From NCBI RefSeq assembly GCF_018255755.1, contig NZ_CP073766.1:2170001-2234000 (forward strand): DNA of 64,000 nt, read 5' to 3'. How positions within the stretch are numbered: the stretch's first letter is position 1; each line of letters opens with the position of its first letter. Of this stretch, positions 51,435 through 59,994 are shown in pieces. The translations under genes were made by a program, and so were the position numbers. The notes under the pieces are model-generated. The model saw only the letters and a program-made list of their open reading frames with translations. It was not told the DNA's origin and did not search any database. This DNA comes from Chitinophaga sp. HK235. Its GTDB lineage: Bacteria; Bacteroidota; Bacteroidia; Chitinophagales; Chitinophagaceae.

Positions 51435-51464
51435 CCAGAGACCAGAAATGTTTTTTTAAAAAGA

Positions 51465-51497
51465 TGTCCAATTTTTGCTCCTTCGGTCATCATAGGT
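51465..51497 (+). promoter_or_regulatory. Putative ECF42-dependent promoter, copy 2
   Basis: Upstream of the DGPF gene; near-identical to copy 1 at 50974 with the same 15-base spacing between TGTCCA (51465-51470) and GTCA (51486-51489). It lies about 40 bases before the ATG at 51539. Confidence 0.55.
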
Positions 51498-51538
51498 GTG
51501 TAATTAATTTTTTACATCACTATTAATACTTCCATCAG

Positions 51539-51877
51539 ATGAAAGAGTTTATGTTATTATTTCGCCAGCCCAGTTATGACTACAGCAATGCATCACCTGC
51601 CGAAATGCAGACACTTGCCGGGAAATGGCAGGACTGGGTCAGCAATATTGTAGCCCAGGACAAACTATCCAGCCACGGGCCGCGCCTGGCGCTGGAAGGC
51701 AAAGTACTGAAGGCTGGCGGAGTGGTTACTGACGGGCCTTTTGTAGAAGTGCGCGAAATGCTGGGCAGCTTTATCATTGTAAGAGCAGAAAGCCTGGAAG
51801 CAGCCACTACACTTGCACATGGCTGTCCTGCCATCGATGCAGGCGGTAGTGTGGAAATCAGACCACTGTATGTATAA
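51539..51877 (+). CDS. DGPF-domain (YCII-related) protein
   Basis: A 112-residue protein of the YCII/DGPF fold: MKEFMLLFRQPSYDYSN, SHGPRLALEGKVLKAGG, the signature VTDGPFVEVREMLGSFIIV, and the end SVEIRPLYV. DGPF proteins are the standard genomic partners and targets of ECF42 sigma factors; their biochemical role is unknown. It is followed by the sigma gene 54 bases downstream with a hairpin in between. Confidence 0.92.
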   Translation: MKEFMLLFRQPSYDYSNASPAEMQTLAGKWQDWVSNIVAQDKLSSHGPRLALEGKVLKAGGVVTDGPFVEVREMLGSFIIVRAESLEAATTLAHGCPAIDAGGSVEIRPLYV

Positions 51878-51889
51878 CTAAAAAAGCAA

Positions 51890-51924
51890 GGCCACCTGTT
51901 GCCCCCTAAACGGTACAGGTGGCC
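51890..51924 (+). promoter_or_regulatory. Hairpin between the DGPF and ECF42 genes
   Basis: Perfect 10-base arms GGCCACCTGT (51890-51899) and ACAGGTGGCC (51915-51924) around 15 bases, ending seven bases before the sigma start codon. With no real T tract it may attenuate transcription or block ribosome access, lowering the amount of sigma relative to DGPF protein. Confidence 0.55.
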
Positions 51925-51931
51925 ATTTGTT

Positions 51932-53167
51932 ATGGAACAAACACAATTATCCTTAAAACATTTCTTTCAGCAGGAGTTTTCGCGGATGGTGGCTGTTATC
52001 AGTAAACAATTCGGATTACAGCACATCGAAACAGCGGAAGATATTGTCAGCGAGACTTTTCTGGTAGCCGCCGAAACATGGGGCACCAGAGGGATGCCGC
52101 AAAATCCTGCAGCCTGGCTATATACAGTGGCCAGGCAAAAAACGCTTTACCATTTCCGCCGGAACAAATTATACCAGGAGAAAGTGATGCCGGCCATCCG
52201 GGCCGGACAGGAAGATCAGGAGGAACTGGACTTTTCTGAACAGCATATCAAAGACAGCCAGTTACAGATGATCTTCGCCATCTGCAATCCCGCGATTGCC
52301 AGCGAAAGCCAGATAGGACTGGCATTACGCATCCTCTGCGGGTTTGGCATCGATGAAATTGCAGAAGCCTTTATGTGCAGTAAAGAAACGATCAACAAAC
52401 GATTGTTCAGAGCAAAGGAAAAACTGAGAAGTGAACAGGTAGCCCTGGAACTGCCGCCGGAAGCTGCTTTGCCAGCCAGACTCGACAATGTGCTGCACGT
52501 TGTCTACCTCCTTTTTAATGAAGGGTATTATTCCCGCACACAAAGCAGGATACTGCAGCAGGAGCTATGCCTGGAAGCATTGCGCCTCGGGCTGCTGCTG
52601 GCAGACTATGAAAAAACAAACCTCCCCTCAACGAATGCACTCATTGCCCTCATGTGCTTTCACGCCTCCCGGTTTGATGCGCGGCAAAACAGCCAGACTT
52701 CTTTTATCCTGTATGAAGACCAGGACGAAAACCGCTGGGACCAGGCATTGATCCAACAAGGTATTTTTTATCTGGAACGTTCGGCACAAGGCCAGCAGCT
52801 GAGCACTTATCACCTGGAAGCCGGAATTGCCTTCCGGCATTGCCAGAAAGAAGATACACCGGATAAATGGACCGGCATTCTCCGGCTCTATGATCAGTTG
52901 TTAATGATCAATTACTCCCCTGCTGTTGCCCTCAACCGTGCCTACGCCCTGTACAAGGCACAGGGTCCGGAAGCGGCACTGGCCGCGGCAGAAAAGCTTC
53001 CGCTCGACAACAATCATTTTTACCATGTACTACTGGGAGAACTTCATAAAGTAACAGATCCCGTAAAAGCCAGACTGCACTATCAACAGGCACTCACACT
53101 CACAAAATCGGACATCGAAAAACAACAGGTTCAATACAAACTCGATCAACTTCAAATCACTGGTTGA
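51932..53167 (+). CDS. ECF42-group RNA polymerase sigma factor with C-terminal helical extension
   Basis: A 411-residue sigma factor from the ATG at 51932 (MEQTQLSLKHFFQQEFSRMV); codons back to 51899 lie in the hairpin. Region 2 (IETAEDIVSETFLVAAETWG, NPAAWLYTVARQKTLYHFRR) and region 4 (GFGIDEIAEAFMCSKETINK) are followed by the ECF42 block VVYLLFNEGYYSRT and a long TPR-like C-terminus (AVALNRAYALYKAQGPEAAL). There is no anti-sigma gene; in ECF42 factors the extension is needed for activity. Targets are probably the two genes before it. Confidence 0.93.
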   Translation: MEQTQLSLKHFFQQEFSRMVAVISKQFGLQHIETAEDIVSETFLVAAETWGTRGMPQNPAAWLYTVARQKTLYHFRRNKLYQEKVMPAIRAGQEDQEELDFSEQHIKDSQLQMIFAICNPAIASESQIGLALRILCGFGIDEIAEAFMCSKETINKRLFRAKEKLRSEQVALELPPEAALPARLDNVLHVVYLLFNEGYYSRTQSRILQQELCLEALRLGLLLADYEKTNLPSTNALIALMCFHASRFDARQNSQTSFILYEDQDENRWDQALIQQGIFYLERSAQGQQLSTYHLEAGIAFRHCQKEDTPDKWTGILRLYDQLLMINYSPAVALNRAYALYKAQGPEAALAAAEKLPLDNNHFYHVLLGELHKVTDPVKARLHYQQALTLTKSDIEKQQVQYKLDQLQITG

Positions 53168-53200
53168 CATTATACATCCATCACCCAAAAAGTTTAAGTC

Positions 53201-53863
53201 ATGCGAAAAATCATCATCAGCACTTTTCTTACGCTGGATGGCGTGCTACAGGCGCCTGGAGGTCCACAGGAAGATACCGCCGGCGGTTTTCAATGGGGCG
53301 GCTGGAGCGCTACCTACTGGGACGAGATCATGAACCAAACCATGGGCAGTTCCATGAGCCAGCCTTTTGACTTGCTGCTGGGCAGAAAAACCTACGACAT
53401 CTTTGCGGCACACTGGCCCTATATACAGCATGATCCGATAGCAGATCTTTTCAACCGCATTGAGAAATTTGTTGTTTCCAGTAAACCGCAGACATTATCC
53501 TGGCAAAATTCAACGCTGATCACCGGCGACGTGGTAGCCGGGCTCCGCGCGCTCAAACTACAACAGGGCCATGATCTGCTGGTAAACGGCAGCGGTAAAC
53601 TGATACAAACCCTGCTGGCCAATGATCTGGCCGACCGGCTTCATATCTGGACCTTCCCGGTTACTATTGGCAGTGGAAAACGTTTGTTTGCCGAAGGTAC
53701 CCAGCCTGGCAACTGGGAACTGCTGGGCACCACCGTTTCTTCTACCGGTGTAATCATGGCTACCTATGAGCCGGGAGGAGAACTTAAACCAGGTTCTTTT
53801 GCCCTGGAAACGCCTACGGAAGCGGAACTGGCCCGAAGAAAAAAAGTGGCCACCGAAGACTGA
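53201..53863 (+). CDS. Dihydrofolate reductase family (RibD C-terminal-like) protein
   Basis: A 220-residue protein of the RibD C-terminal/DHFR superfamily: MRKIIISTFLTLDGVLQAPG, LLLGRKTYDIFAAHWP, LVNGSGKLIQTLLANDLADR and FPVTIGSGKRLFAEGTQPG. These small reductases bind NADPH; the substrate is not known and it is not a folate enzyme by default. It follows the ECF42 gene by 33 bases and often accompanies such clusters. The charged C-terminal tail (AELARRKKVATED) is common in this subgroup. Confidence 0.9.
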   Translation: MRKIIISTFLTLDGVLQAPGGPQEDTAGGFQWGGWSATYWDEIMNQTMGSSMSQPFDLLLGRKTYDIFAAHWPYIQHDPIADLFNRIEKFVVSSKPQTLSWQNSTLITGDVVAGLRALKLQQGHDLLVNGSGKLIQTLLANDLADRLHIWTFPVTIGSGKRLFAEGTQPGNWELLGTTVSSTGVIMATYEPGGELKPGSFALETPTEAELARRKKVATED

Positions 53864-53865
53864 GA

Positions 53866-54789
53866 TTATTCCTTTCTCAATGATTGCTGATAAGCCAGTG
53901 GAGACTGGCCCGTTTTCCGTTTAAACAAACGGCTGAATGACTGCGATTGCTCAAAACCCAGATGGTAAGCAATCTCCCCTACAGTCATTTCACCGGCTCC
54001 CAGCAGGTCTCTGGCTGTTTCCAGCAACTTGTGATGAATATGCTGCTGCGTATTCATCCCCGTATTGGCACGCAACATATCACTGAGGTAGTCCGGGGAA
54101 AAATGTAGCTGTTCAGACACATACTGCACCGTAGGCACTCCTGACTGAGCCGGTGCCTCACTCCGCAAGTAGTCCGTCAGCAGGCTGTCTACACGGGCCA
54201 GCAGGTCTGTGCCATTATGCTGCCGGGAAACAAATTGCCGGTGATAAAAACGATTGCTGTAATCCAGCAACAACTCCAGGGTTGAAACCAGCAGGCCCTG
54301 ACTGAAAGCATCCTGTGGAGAAGACAGCTCAGCTCCTATCTGTTCGAAAATAGCCAGTATGATTTCCTTTTCTTTTTCTTCCAGGTGAAGCGCCTCTGAT
54401 ACAGCATAAGAAAAGAAACCATACTGACTGATCTTTTTTCCGAGAGGATGATGCCTGATCAGGTCCGGATGAAAAAATGTGATCAGACCGGAAAGACTCC
54501 GTTCCGGTGAGGCTCCGGAGATAATCTGCTGAGGTCCTACAAAACAAAGCCCTCCTGTTTTAAAATCGTAGTAATGCTGCCCATACCGTACTTTACCATT
54601 CGTTTTATGAATAAAGGAAACCTTGTAAAAGTTCAGCATGATCCTGGAAGAAAACTCATGCTTTAAAAACTGCATGCCCTCATAGCTGACAAAGCTGATC
54701 AGCGGATGTTGAGGGGTTGGTAACCCCAGTTCTTCATGAAAAGAAGCAATAGTCGGGTATACACTAAGCGGTTGGGAGGTCTTCTTCAT
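53866..54789 (-). CDS. AraC family transcriptional regulator
   Basis: A 307-residue regulator from the ATG at 54789 (MKKTSQPLSVYPTIASFHEE). The frame reaches to 54819 but a -7 box lies there. N-terminal ligand domain; C-terminal helix-turn-helix pair with VQYVSEQLHFSPDYLSDMLR and VGEIAYHLGFEQSQSFSRLF followed by KRKTGQSPLAYQQSL. It lies after the aldo/keto reductase on the same strand and probably controls it. Convergent with the DHFR-like gene, two bases apart. Confidence 0.9.
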   Translation of the reverse strand: MKKTSQPLSVYPTIASFHEELGLPTPQHPLISFVSYEGMQFLKHEFSSRIMLNFYKVSFIHKTNGKVRYGQHYYDFKTGGLCFVGPQQIISGASPERSLSGLITFFHPDLIRHHPLGKKISQYGFFSYAVSEALHLEEKEKEIILAIFEQIGAELSSPQDAFSQGLLVSTLELLLDYSNRFYHRQFVSRQHNGTDLLARVDSLLTDYLRSEAPAQSGVPTVQYVSEQLHFSPDYLSDMLRANTGMNTQQHIHHKLLETARDLLGAGEMTVGEIAYHLGFEQSQSFSRLFKRKTGQSPLAYQQSLRKE

Positions 54790-54793
54790 CAGG

Positions 54794-54801
54794 CAAAGGT
54801 A
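54794..54801 (-). promoter_or_regulatory. -7 box abutting an AraC start
   Basis: On the minus strand TACCTTTG fits TAnnTTTG and ends four bases before the ATG at 54789, suggesting a leaderless mRNA. Confidence 0.5.
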
Positions 54802-54819
54802 AGACATCCCTTGTTTCAC

Positions 54820-55899
54820 TCAATATGCATCTGCCTCGTGCCGCGGCAGAATGGCCGGCAGCACCGACGGCTGACCATTGACCGTGGCACCTCCCTGCGC
54901 AATATGGCGGGCATTGGCCAGCAAGGTATAAGGAAATATAGGCGAAGGAGTTGATAACTCATCGAGCAGCCGCAGGTCTTCTCCCCGCAGGGTTATCTGC
55001 AGGGACTGCAGGTTTTGAAGCAGCTGCGTTTCGGTTCTGGCACCAATGATCGTGGAGGTGACACCTTTACGCGAAGCAACCCATGCCAGCGCTACATTGG
55101 CAGGTGTGGTATGATGTGCCTCCGCGATGGTTTTTAATGCGTCAATGATCACATAGGTGTTTTCACTCAGCTCCTGCCCTCCTGGTCTGCGGCTGAGTTG
55201 CTGCCCTTTGTTTTCCCGTGTATACTTGCCCGTTAGTATACCCTGCTTCAGCGGCGACCAGGGCATCACACCCAGACCTGTTTCCATAGCCATGGGTATC
55301 AGCTCCGCTTCCACCGATCTTTCGAGCAGGGAGTATTCTATCTGCAAACCGATAAAAGAAGACCAGCCACGGAAGTGCGCCAATAGCTGCGCCTGCGCTA
55401 CTTTCCAGCCAGGCGTATCGGAAACGGCGATATACCGGATCTTACCAGCCTGTACAAGATGATCCAATGCATACAGGGTTTCCTCTATCGGCGTAAATTC
55501 ATCGAAGGCGTGCATCCAGTATAAATCAATATAGTCTGTCTGCAACCTCCTAAGCGACTGCTCCAGCGCCTGGATAATGCTTTTGCGGCCGGTACCTCCA
55601 CTGTTCGGATCTCCGGGACGCATACTGCCATAAAATTTTGTGGAGATGACCAGGCGGTCTCTTATGATGCTGCTCTTTTTGAGATAATCTCCGATAATCT
55701 TTTCCGAATGCCCTCTGGTGTAGATATTAGCAGTATCAATGATATTACCACCCTTATCAAGATAAGCAGCCATTATTTTCCCGGACTCTTCCGGCGATGC
55801 GCCATAATCCCAGTCCAGGCCAAAAGTCATTGCGCCCAGTGTCAATGGGCTCACCCTTAGTCCCGAGCGGCCCAGCGTACGATAGTCTGTCAGTTCCAT
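54820..55899 (-). CDS. Aldo/keto reductase
   Basis: A 359-residue NADPH-dependent reductase with the (beta/alpha)8 layout. Catalytic tetrad visible: D in NIIDTANIY, Y in the same block (ANIYTRGHSEKII), K in LVISTKFYGSM, H in YIDLYWMHAFDEFT. The cofactor block TSTIIGARTETQLLQNLQSL follows. It matches the AKR group of YajO/general-stress aldehyde reductases. It is upstream of an AraC regulator on the same strand, separated by 30 bases that hold the regulator promoter. Confidence 0.93.
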   Translation of the reverse strand: MELTDYRTLGRSGLRVSPLTLGAMTFGLDWDYGASPEESGKIMAAYLDKGGNIIDTANIYTRGHSEKIIGDYLKKSSIIRDRLVISTKFYGSMRPGDPNSGGTGRKSIIQALEQSLRRLQTDYIDLYWMHAFDEFTPIEETLYALDHLVQAGKIRYIAVSDTPGWKVAQAQLLAHFRGWSSFIGLQIEYSLLERSVEAELIPMAMETGLGVMPWSPLKQGILTGKYTRENKGQQLSRRPGGQELSENTYVIIDALKTIAEAHHTTPANVALAWVASRKGVTSTIIGARTETQLLQNLQSLQITLRGEDLRLLDELSTPSPIFPYTLLANARHIAQGGATVNGQPSVLPAILPRHEADAY

Positions 55900-56061
55900 C
55901 TATAATATTTTTCTGCAAAATTCCTGTAAACAGTATGGCCCTATGTAACCGGATCAGGGAATATTGTAACCTAAAACCGGATGTATTTCCCCGAAATACA
56001 TTATTTTTAAAATACTGTTAGCCGTAGCGAAATAACCTCCAGTAACCAAAATTACCGTTGA

Positions 56062-57705
56062 ATGAACCTTTTCAGATATCAACACCGTAGCGCCGAAAAA
56101 TTCCCGTTCCGCCAGATTGCTACCACTTCTTTTATCATTGGTACGCTCTCCTTTCTCCTGGGAGTAGCACTGCTGTTGTCTGTCAAATCCCAGATCATTG
56201 CGCGGCATCATATTAAAACAGGGGCCACACTGGTGGGAGGATTAGGCATGATCGCCCTGGGACTGAGATACCTGAAACGTGGATATATATACGAATATAA
56301 GTTCGATATGGAAGAAACCTACAACCCTTCCCAGGAACATTATATCAGTAACCTGATGGAACAAAGAAAAAGACCGGGCCTACGGCTCTCCTACGTATAT
56401 GCCAGCATGTTACAAAGCAAGTCTTATTCCCTCGCTGACAGCGAAAAGCGCCCTATCTCCCACTGGCAAAGGATCTGTTATGAACTACTATCTAAAGGCA
56501 AACTGACTAAAGTCATTGACACACTGCCTTATCCGATCACCAGCTTCATCATCAACCAGTCTAATCCACTGGCCATACTGGGATATTTTCTGTTATCCCT
56601 GTGTACCCTCTTTTTCATATCCTGGCTCGGACTGGTGTCTATCAACATGACCCTGGTTAATTTATTACTGTTTACCGGCCTGCTGAGCTTATGGAAACCC
56701 TCAGGTATCGATAATGTGATCAAGGCAGAAAGGAAAAAGGACCTCAGGAGTAAAATGATCGTCTTTATCTTTGCTTTCCTCGGCACCCTTAGTCTTTACA
56801 ATGCCTATCAGGGCGCCATCAATTCAGGTGTGCTTATATCCATGCTTCTGCTGGCGGTGGTGATGATCATCACCGCAGTACAGGCCTTCCGGATCATCAA
56901 TACCATTTACTCCCTTCGGGAGAAAGTAAAGGTAAGCGCCGCTGAATTGCCCATTGATACCCACCGCGCCAATACTCAGCCTATCAATATTCTCAACCAG
57001 TTTGACAATATGATAAGCGCCAAAACCGGCTGGTATTTCAAGGATGCCACCAAAGACAACCAGGGACTACTCTCCGGTAATCAAAACAATAAAGGCGATT
57101 TTGAATTTGAATATGTCTATGAAACATTTCCCATATTACAGCCCACCATTCACGATGCCAGGAGCCAGGCATTGCTGAGATATGTATGGGCGCTGGGTAC
57201 CGGATTATTATGTCTGGGCCTGGTCGCTTTTTTCATCGGCATTCTGATCATGCCCTCCGTAGATATGGGGCAGTTACAGGAACATCCGGAGCTGGCCCTT
57301 TCCAATAATGCCCCCGCTATTTTCCTCAGCCTGTTTTTCACACTGTTTGGATTGGCTACCTATTTTTTTGGTGGGAAACTGGTGTATGAAATTTATCTCT
57401 ATTTCCATACAGAAATGTTCTTCGAATCCGATCTGATTGTGTTCAGAGCTTCCGGTAATTATGACGAGTTTGAACAGATCTCCGGCAATATCAAAAGAAA
57501 AGATACCTGTACCGACTATACGCCGGAAATCAAAGTATGTAAAGTTATCAGTAGCGTGTTTATACATCCCTATATGAATGCCCGCGAAATTCCGTCACAA
57601 CCCAGATTTCTGGTAAAAGCAGAAAAGAACGATGTTTTGCTGAATGAGATATGGCAAGGGTTTCAGGCGAAGATGCAACAATATACCGTAGCGTATTTAC
57701 CATAG
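56062..57705 (+). CDS. Large membrane protein of unknown function
   Basis: A 547-residue protein with about eight membrane segments: two near residues 20-70 (TSFIIGTLSFLLGVALLLSV), four near 170-280 (AILGYFLLSLCTLFFISWLG, LISMLLLAVVMIITAVQAF) and two near 370-445 (GLLCLGLVAFFIGILIM, FLSLFFTLFGLATYFFGG). Soluble loops lie between (80-160, 285-360) and a C-terminal domain (470-547) ends KAEKNDVLLNEIWQGFQAKM. I recognise no family. It stands alone after an empty 162-base region, and I see no nearby partner. Confidence 0.8.
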   Translation: MNLFRYQHRSAEKFPFRQIATTSFIIGTLSFLLGVALLLSVKSQIIARHHIKTGATLVGGLGMIALGLRYLKRGYIYEYKFDMEETYNPSQEHYISNLMEQRKRPGLRLSYVYASMLQSKSYSLADSEKRPISHWQRICYELLSKGKLTKVIDTLPYPITSFIINQSNPLAILGYFLLSLCTLFFISWLGLVSINMTLVNLLLFTGLLSLWKPSGIDNVIKAERKKDLRSKMIVFIFAFLGTLSLYNAYQGAINSGVLISMLLLAVVMIITAVQAFRIINTIYSLREKVKVSAAELPIDTHRANTQPINILNQFDNMISAKTGWYFKDATKDNQGLLSGNQNNKGDFEFEYVYETFPILQPTIHDARSQALLRYVWALGTGLLCLGLVAFFIGILIMPSVDMGQLQEHPELALSNNAPAIFLSLFFTLFGLATYFFGGKLVYEIYLYFHTEMFFESDLIVFRASGNYDEFEQISGNIKRKDTCTDYTPEIKVCKVISSVFIHPYMNAREIPSQPRFLVKAEKNDVLLNEIWQGFQAKMQQYTVAYLP

Positions 57706-57771
57706 GCATTATCTGAGTAGACTCCAACTTATCAGGATTGAATTTCTCTTCTTTCAAGCCCGGTCAGATAT

Positions 57772-57779
57772 TATATTTG
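57772..57779 (+). promoter_or_regulatory. -7 box of the secreted hypothetical gene
   Basis: TATATTTG fits TAnnTTTG, 20 bases before the ATG at 57800. Confidence 0.5.
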
Positions 57780-57799
57780 TAGCACATATATATCTACCT

Positions 57800-58246
57800 A
57801 TGAAAAAGCTTTTCTTTCAGGCGATAGCCTGCCTTTCCCTATTAGTATTGTCGCTCCACAGTTTTGCGCAGGAATTTAAGACCAAAGAAATTGAACGTTA
57901 TTTTCAACAGTCCAAAGGCCAGGTGACCGTAAGCCTGGAAAACAAAAAATTTGTTTTTGTGGCTTCTGACGGCAAAGGGGAGAAATACCGCAAACCTATG
58001 GCCCGTGCATCTTTTGAAGTAGGCTATAATAATAAGTTAATTATTTTTTCCTGGGGTGAGCCAATCACCGCAGGCAGCAAAATTATGGCTGATCTGAAAG
58101 CCGCCGGCTATACACTGATAGATTCCAATGAAGCTGGTGATATGACTGCCAATACTTATGCCAGTCCTTCCGGTGCTATCAAGGTAGGTGTATTGCTGAG
58201 ACCCGCTACCAAAGTGGTCAGTGTCGCGTTTGAGAAAGCTGAGTGA
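57800..58246 (+). CDS. Secreted hypothetical protein
   Basis: A 148-residue exported protein (signal MKKLFFQAIACLSLLVLSLH, cleavage near SFAQ). The mature part (TKEIERYFQQSKGQVTVSLE, MADLKAAGYTLIDSNEAGDM) is mixed alpha/beta. I do not recognise the family. Its own -7 box and the convergent gene at 58258 limit it to a single-gene unit. Confidence 0.78.
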   Translation: MKKLFFQAIACLSLLVLSLHSFAQEFKTKEIERYFQQSKGQVTVSLENKKFVFVASDGKGEKYRKPMARASFEVGYNNKLIIFSWGEPITAGSKIMADLKAAGYTLIDSNEAGDMTANTYASPSGAIKVGVLLRPATKVVSVAFEKAE

Positions 58247-58257
58247 TAGTTATAACT

Positions 58258-58494
58258 TCAACACAGACCCCCACAGCCATATTCAGCTGAAAAGCAGAAC
58301 ATATTACCATCGGCAGAAAAAATGCACCTGTCACCGGTTCTGGTATTTTCATCGCAGGAGCAGGTGATAACGGAAGACGCAAGACTGTTTCCCGGCTGCA
58401 TACCGGAGCTGTATACACTGCAGGCATGTTGCCCTTCGGTATTTCCGATATAATCGCAGCCGGGGTATTTATCGTTAATGGCACCCAAGCCCAT
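58258..58494 (-). CDS. Small cysteine-rich open frame after the metalloprotease gene
   Basis: A 78-codon frame from the ATG at 58494, 53 bases after the metzincin stop on the same strand. It has eight Cys, in PGCDY, HACSV, TCSCDE, DRCIF, FCFSA, YGCGG and the terminal LC, which would suit several disulfides or a modified peptide. Its codon choice resembles that of the neighbouring genes, unlike the other frames across this stretch. There is no signal peptide or known leader; an in-frame TGA lies 13 codons upstream of the ATG. It may be a real secreted-by-other-means peptide, a modified-peptide precursor, or the surviving end of a longer lost gene. Confidence 0.4.
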   Translation of the reverse strand: MGLGAINDKYPGCDYIGNTEGQHACSVYSSGMQPGNSLASSVITCSCDENTRTGDRCIFSADGNMFCFSAEYGCGGLC

Positions 58495-58547
58495 GAATTG
58501 GGCATGACGGCGAAATTGCGATGTATGGTGTCAACGATTATTACAGT

Positions 58548-59330
58548 TTATTGCGGATATAAAATCTGCGTTGCAAGAATATCTCCGGAGGTAAATCCAT
58601 TCCATGGAAGCACAAATGAATTCATCACGGAGTTTGGATCTACGCTGGGAGTTCCAGGTATTAATACCCCAGAGGTCTGGTTGGTGTGATGGAAGCCTAT
58701 TGTATGGCCAAATTCATGGGTTAGTGCGAACAACTTCTTGCTGGCCTCAAGATTATTGAAATTGGAATTAATTTCAACAGTTACGCCAGGTTTGCTATCT
58801 GATCCCGGCAGATATGCTCTGGCGATCCAGTTTGAGCTTTCAAAACCCATAAAAATACGGGTGTTTGCACTAGCCTGATTGGCTACAATAGACATTCCCA
58901 GACGGGTACCATTTATAGCATTCCAATTGTTCACTGCGCCCTGAATAGCTGTTCTCCAGCTAGCAGGCACTGCAGGATCAATATAGAACTTAATATTTGT
59001 ATTGTAAACATTGCTTACAATGTAAGTATTTCTCCGCTGTTCAGTTTGAGGTACGCCGGACTGTTGTTCTCTTTTCCAGGTGGCAACTCGTTGTTCAAGG
59101 TCAGGAAGGGTCATGATAATATCACTTTCGATAACAACACGGTCTTTATCAAAGACAATATGCTGCTCATCAAATCCCTGGCTTACCAGGTAATTGGTCA
59201 TCTCCTTAACATTGGGTGTTGGCGATAAGCCATTCAGTTCTTTGTCTTTCTTTGAGCAGGAAGAGAAGAGGAGTATTAGAGCTACAAGACAGATTACGGA
59301 GCTGATATAGCCTCCATTAGGTTGCTTCAT
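58548..59330 (-). CDS. Metzincin zinc metalloprotease lipoprotein (M57-like)
   Basis: A 260-residue lipoprotein from the ATG at 59330 (MKQPNGGYISSVICLVALIL, lipobox LFSSC); upstream codons to 59546 are not credible. The active-site zinc motif HEFGHTIGFHH (HExxHxxGxxH) and the Met-turn DPNSVMNSF define a metzincin; WNAINGTRLGMSIV is typical of the M57/M10-like dual-action family of Bacteroidota. It should cleave peptides outside the inner membrane. A small Cys-rich frame follows on the same strand and might be its partner or substrate. Confidence 0.9.
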   Translation of the reverse strand: MKQPNGGYISSVICLVALILLFSSCSKKDKELNGLSPTPNVKEMTNYLVSQGFDEQHIVFDKDRVVIESDIIMTLPDLEQRVATWKREQQSGVPQTEQRRNTYIVSNVYNTNIKFYIDPAVPASWRTAIQGAVNNWNAINGTRLGMSIVANQASANTRIFMGFESSNWIARAYLPGSDSKPGVTVEINSNFNNLEASKKLFALTHEFGHTIGFHHTNQTSGVLIPGTPSVDPNSVMNSFVLPWNGFTSGDILATQILYPQ

Positions 59331-59628
59331 GTTAGATAGATTTTGGGTTAAAAATAATAGACTAAAACTAAAGGACACTGGTGGTAATGTGGATGCAGTT
59401 ACAATAATTAGGAAGGATGACGTACTAACTGAATTATGAACAGATTCCCGGATGACTATAACAGCGCTATGAGTGTAAAAGTCATAGTAAGGATTAGGGA
59501 GATTCCTCTTCATGCAAAAAACGTTATTTAGCAGAAAGATGGCCATTCTGGAATTTACCGGGCAATAAATCGCAGAAACTATTATATTAATTAATTATTT
59601 AATTCGTTTTATTTATCAGGATTTTTTT
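59331..59628. other. Gene-free A+T-rich region
   Basis: No coding frame with protein character is seen. It contains the presumed promoter of the metalloprotease gene and a run of TTAATTAATTATTTAATT near 59587-59603. No hairpin terminator was identified. Confidence 0.4.
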
Positions 59629-59631
59629 TAT

Positions 59632-59980
59632 ACTTACGGAACTTTTTCCGCGGTAACCACTTATGGAGATGAATCGATAGGTATACAAATCAGTAAAGCC
59701 ATCGGCAAACTAACTATCCTGGAGGATATCACCCCTATGGCAATATTGGTAACTCTCTGGTAAAAGACGTTAATGAGAAGTACACCATATTGATGTCCGT
59801 GGTAATATCGTCACACATGGCAAGAATGTAGTAACTTGTGAAATCAATACCGGTATTGTACACAACATCCGGGTGGGCGGAGCAATCATTACCCATGGCA
59901 AAAACGCCACGCCCGTACTAATAGAAAACGGAGGACAATCCCCGCTGGAATATTTAAATATAGAACAAACCCAAAACTGA
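59632..59980 (+). pseudogene. Decayed gene with at least two frameshifts
   Basis: Three plus-strand reading frames join into one protein-like sequence: TYGTFSAVTTYGDESIGIQI with ISKAIGKLTILED (59632-59733), then YGNIGNSLVKDVNEKY (59736-59783), then IDVRGNIVTHGKNVVTCEIN and GGAIITHGKNATPVLIENGG to the TGA at 59978-59980. The repeated strand-turn units (VTTYG, IVTHGKN, IITHGKN) suggest a right-handed beta-helix or similar repeat protein. The 5' part is missing. It lies 14 bases before an AraC gene and may once have been in that operon. Confidence 0.6.
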
Positions 59981-59994
59981 TACAACGGAAACCT

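Noticed and set aside
58218..58505. A 95-codon minus-strand frame overlapping the Cys-rich frame
   Set aside because: It overlaps the end of the secreted hypothetical gene and has no recognisable protein character; the competing frame has more neighbour-like codons and an ordered Cys pattern.
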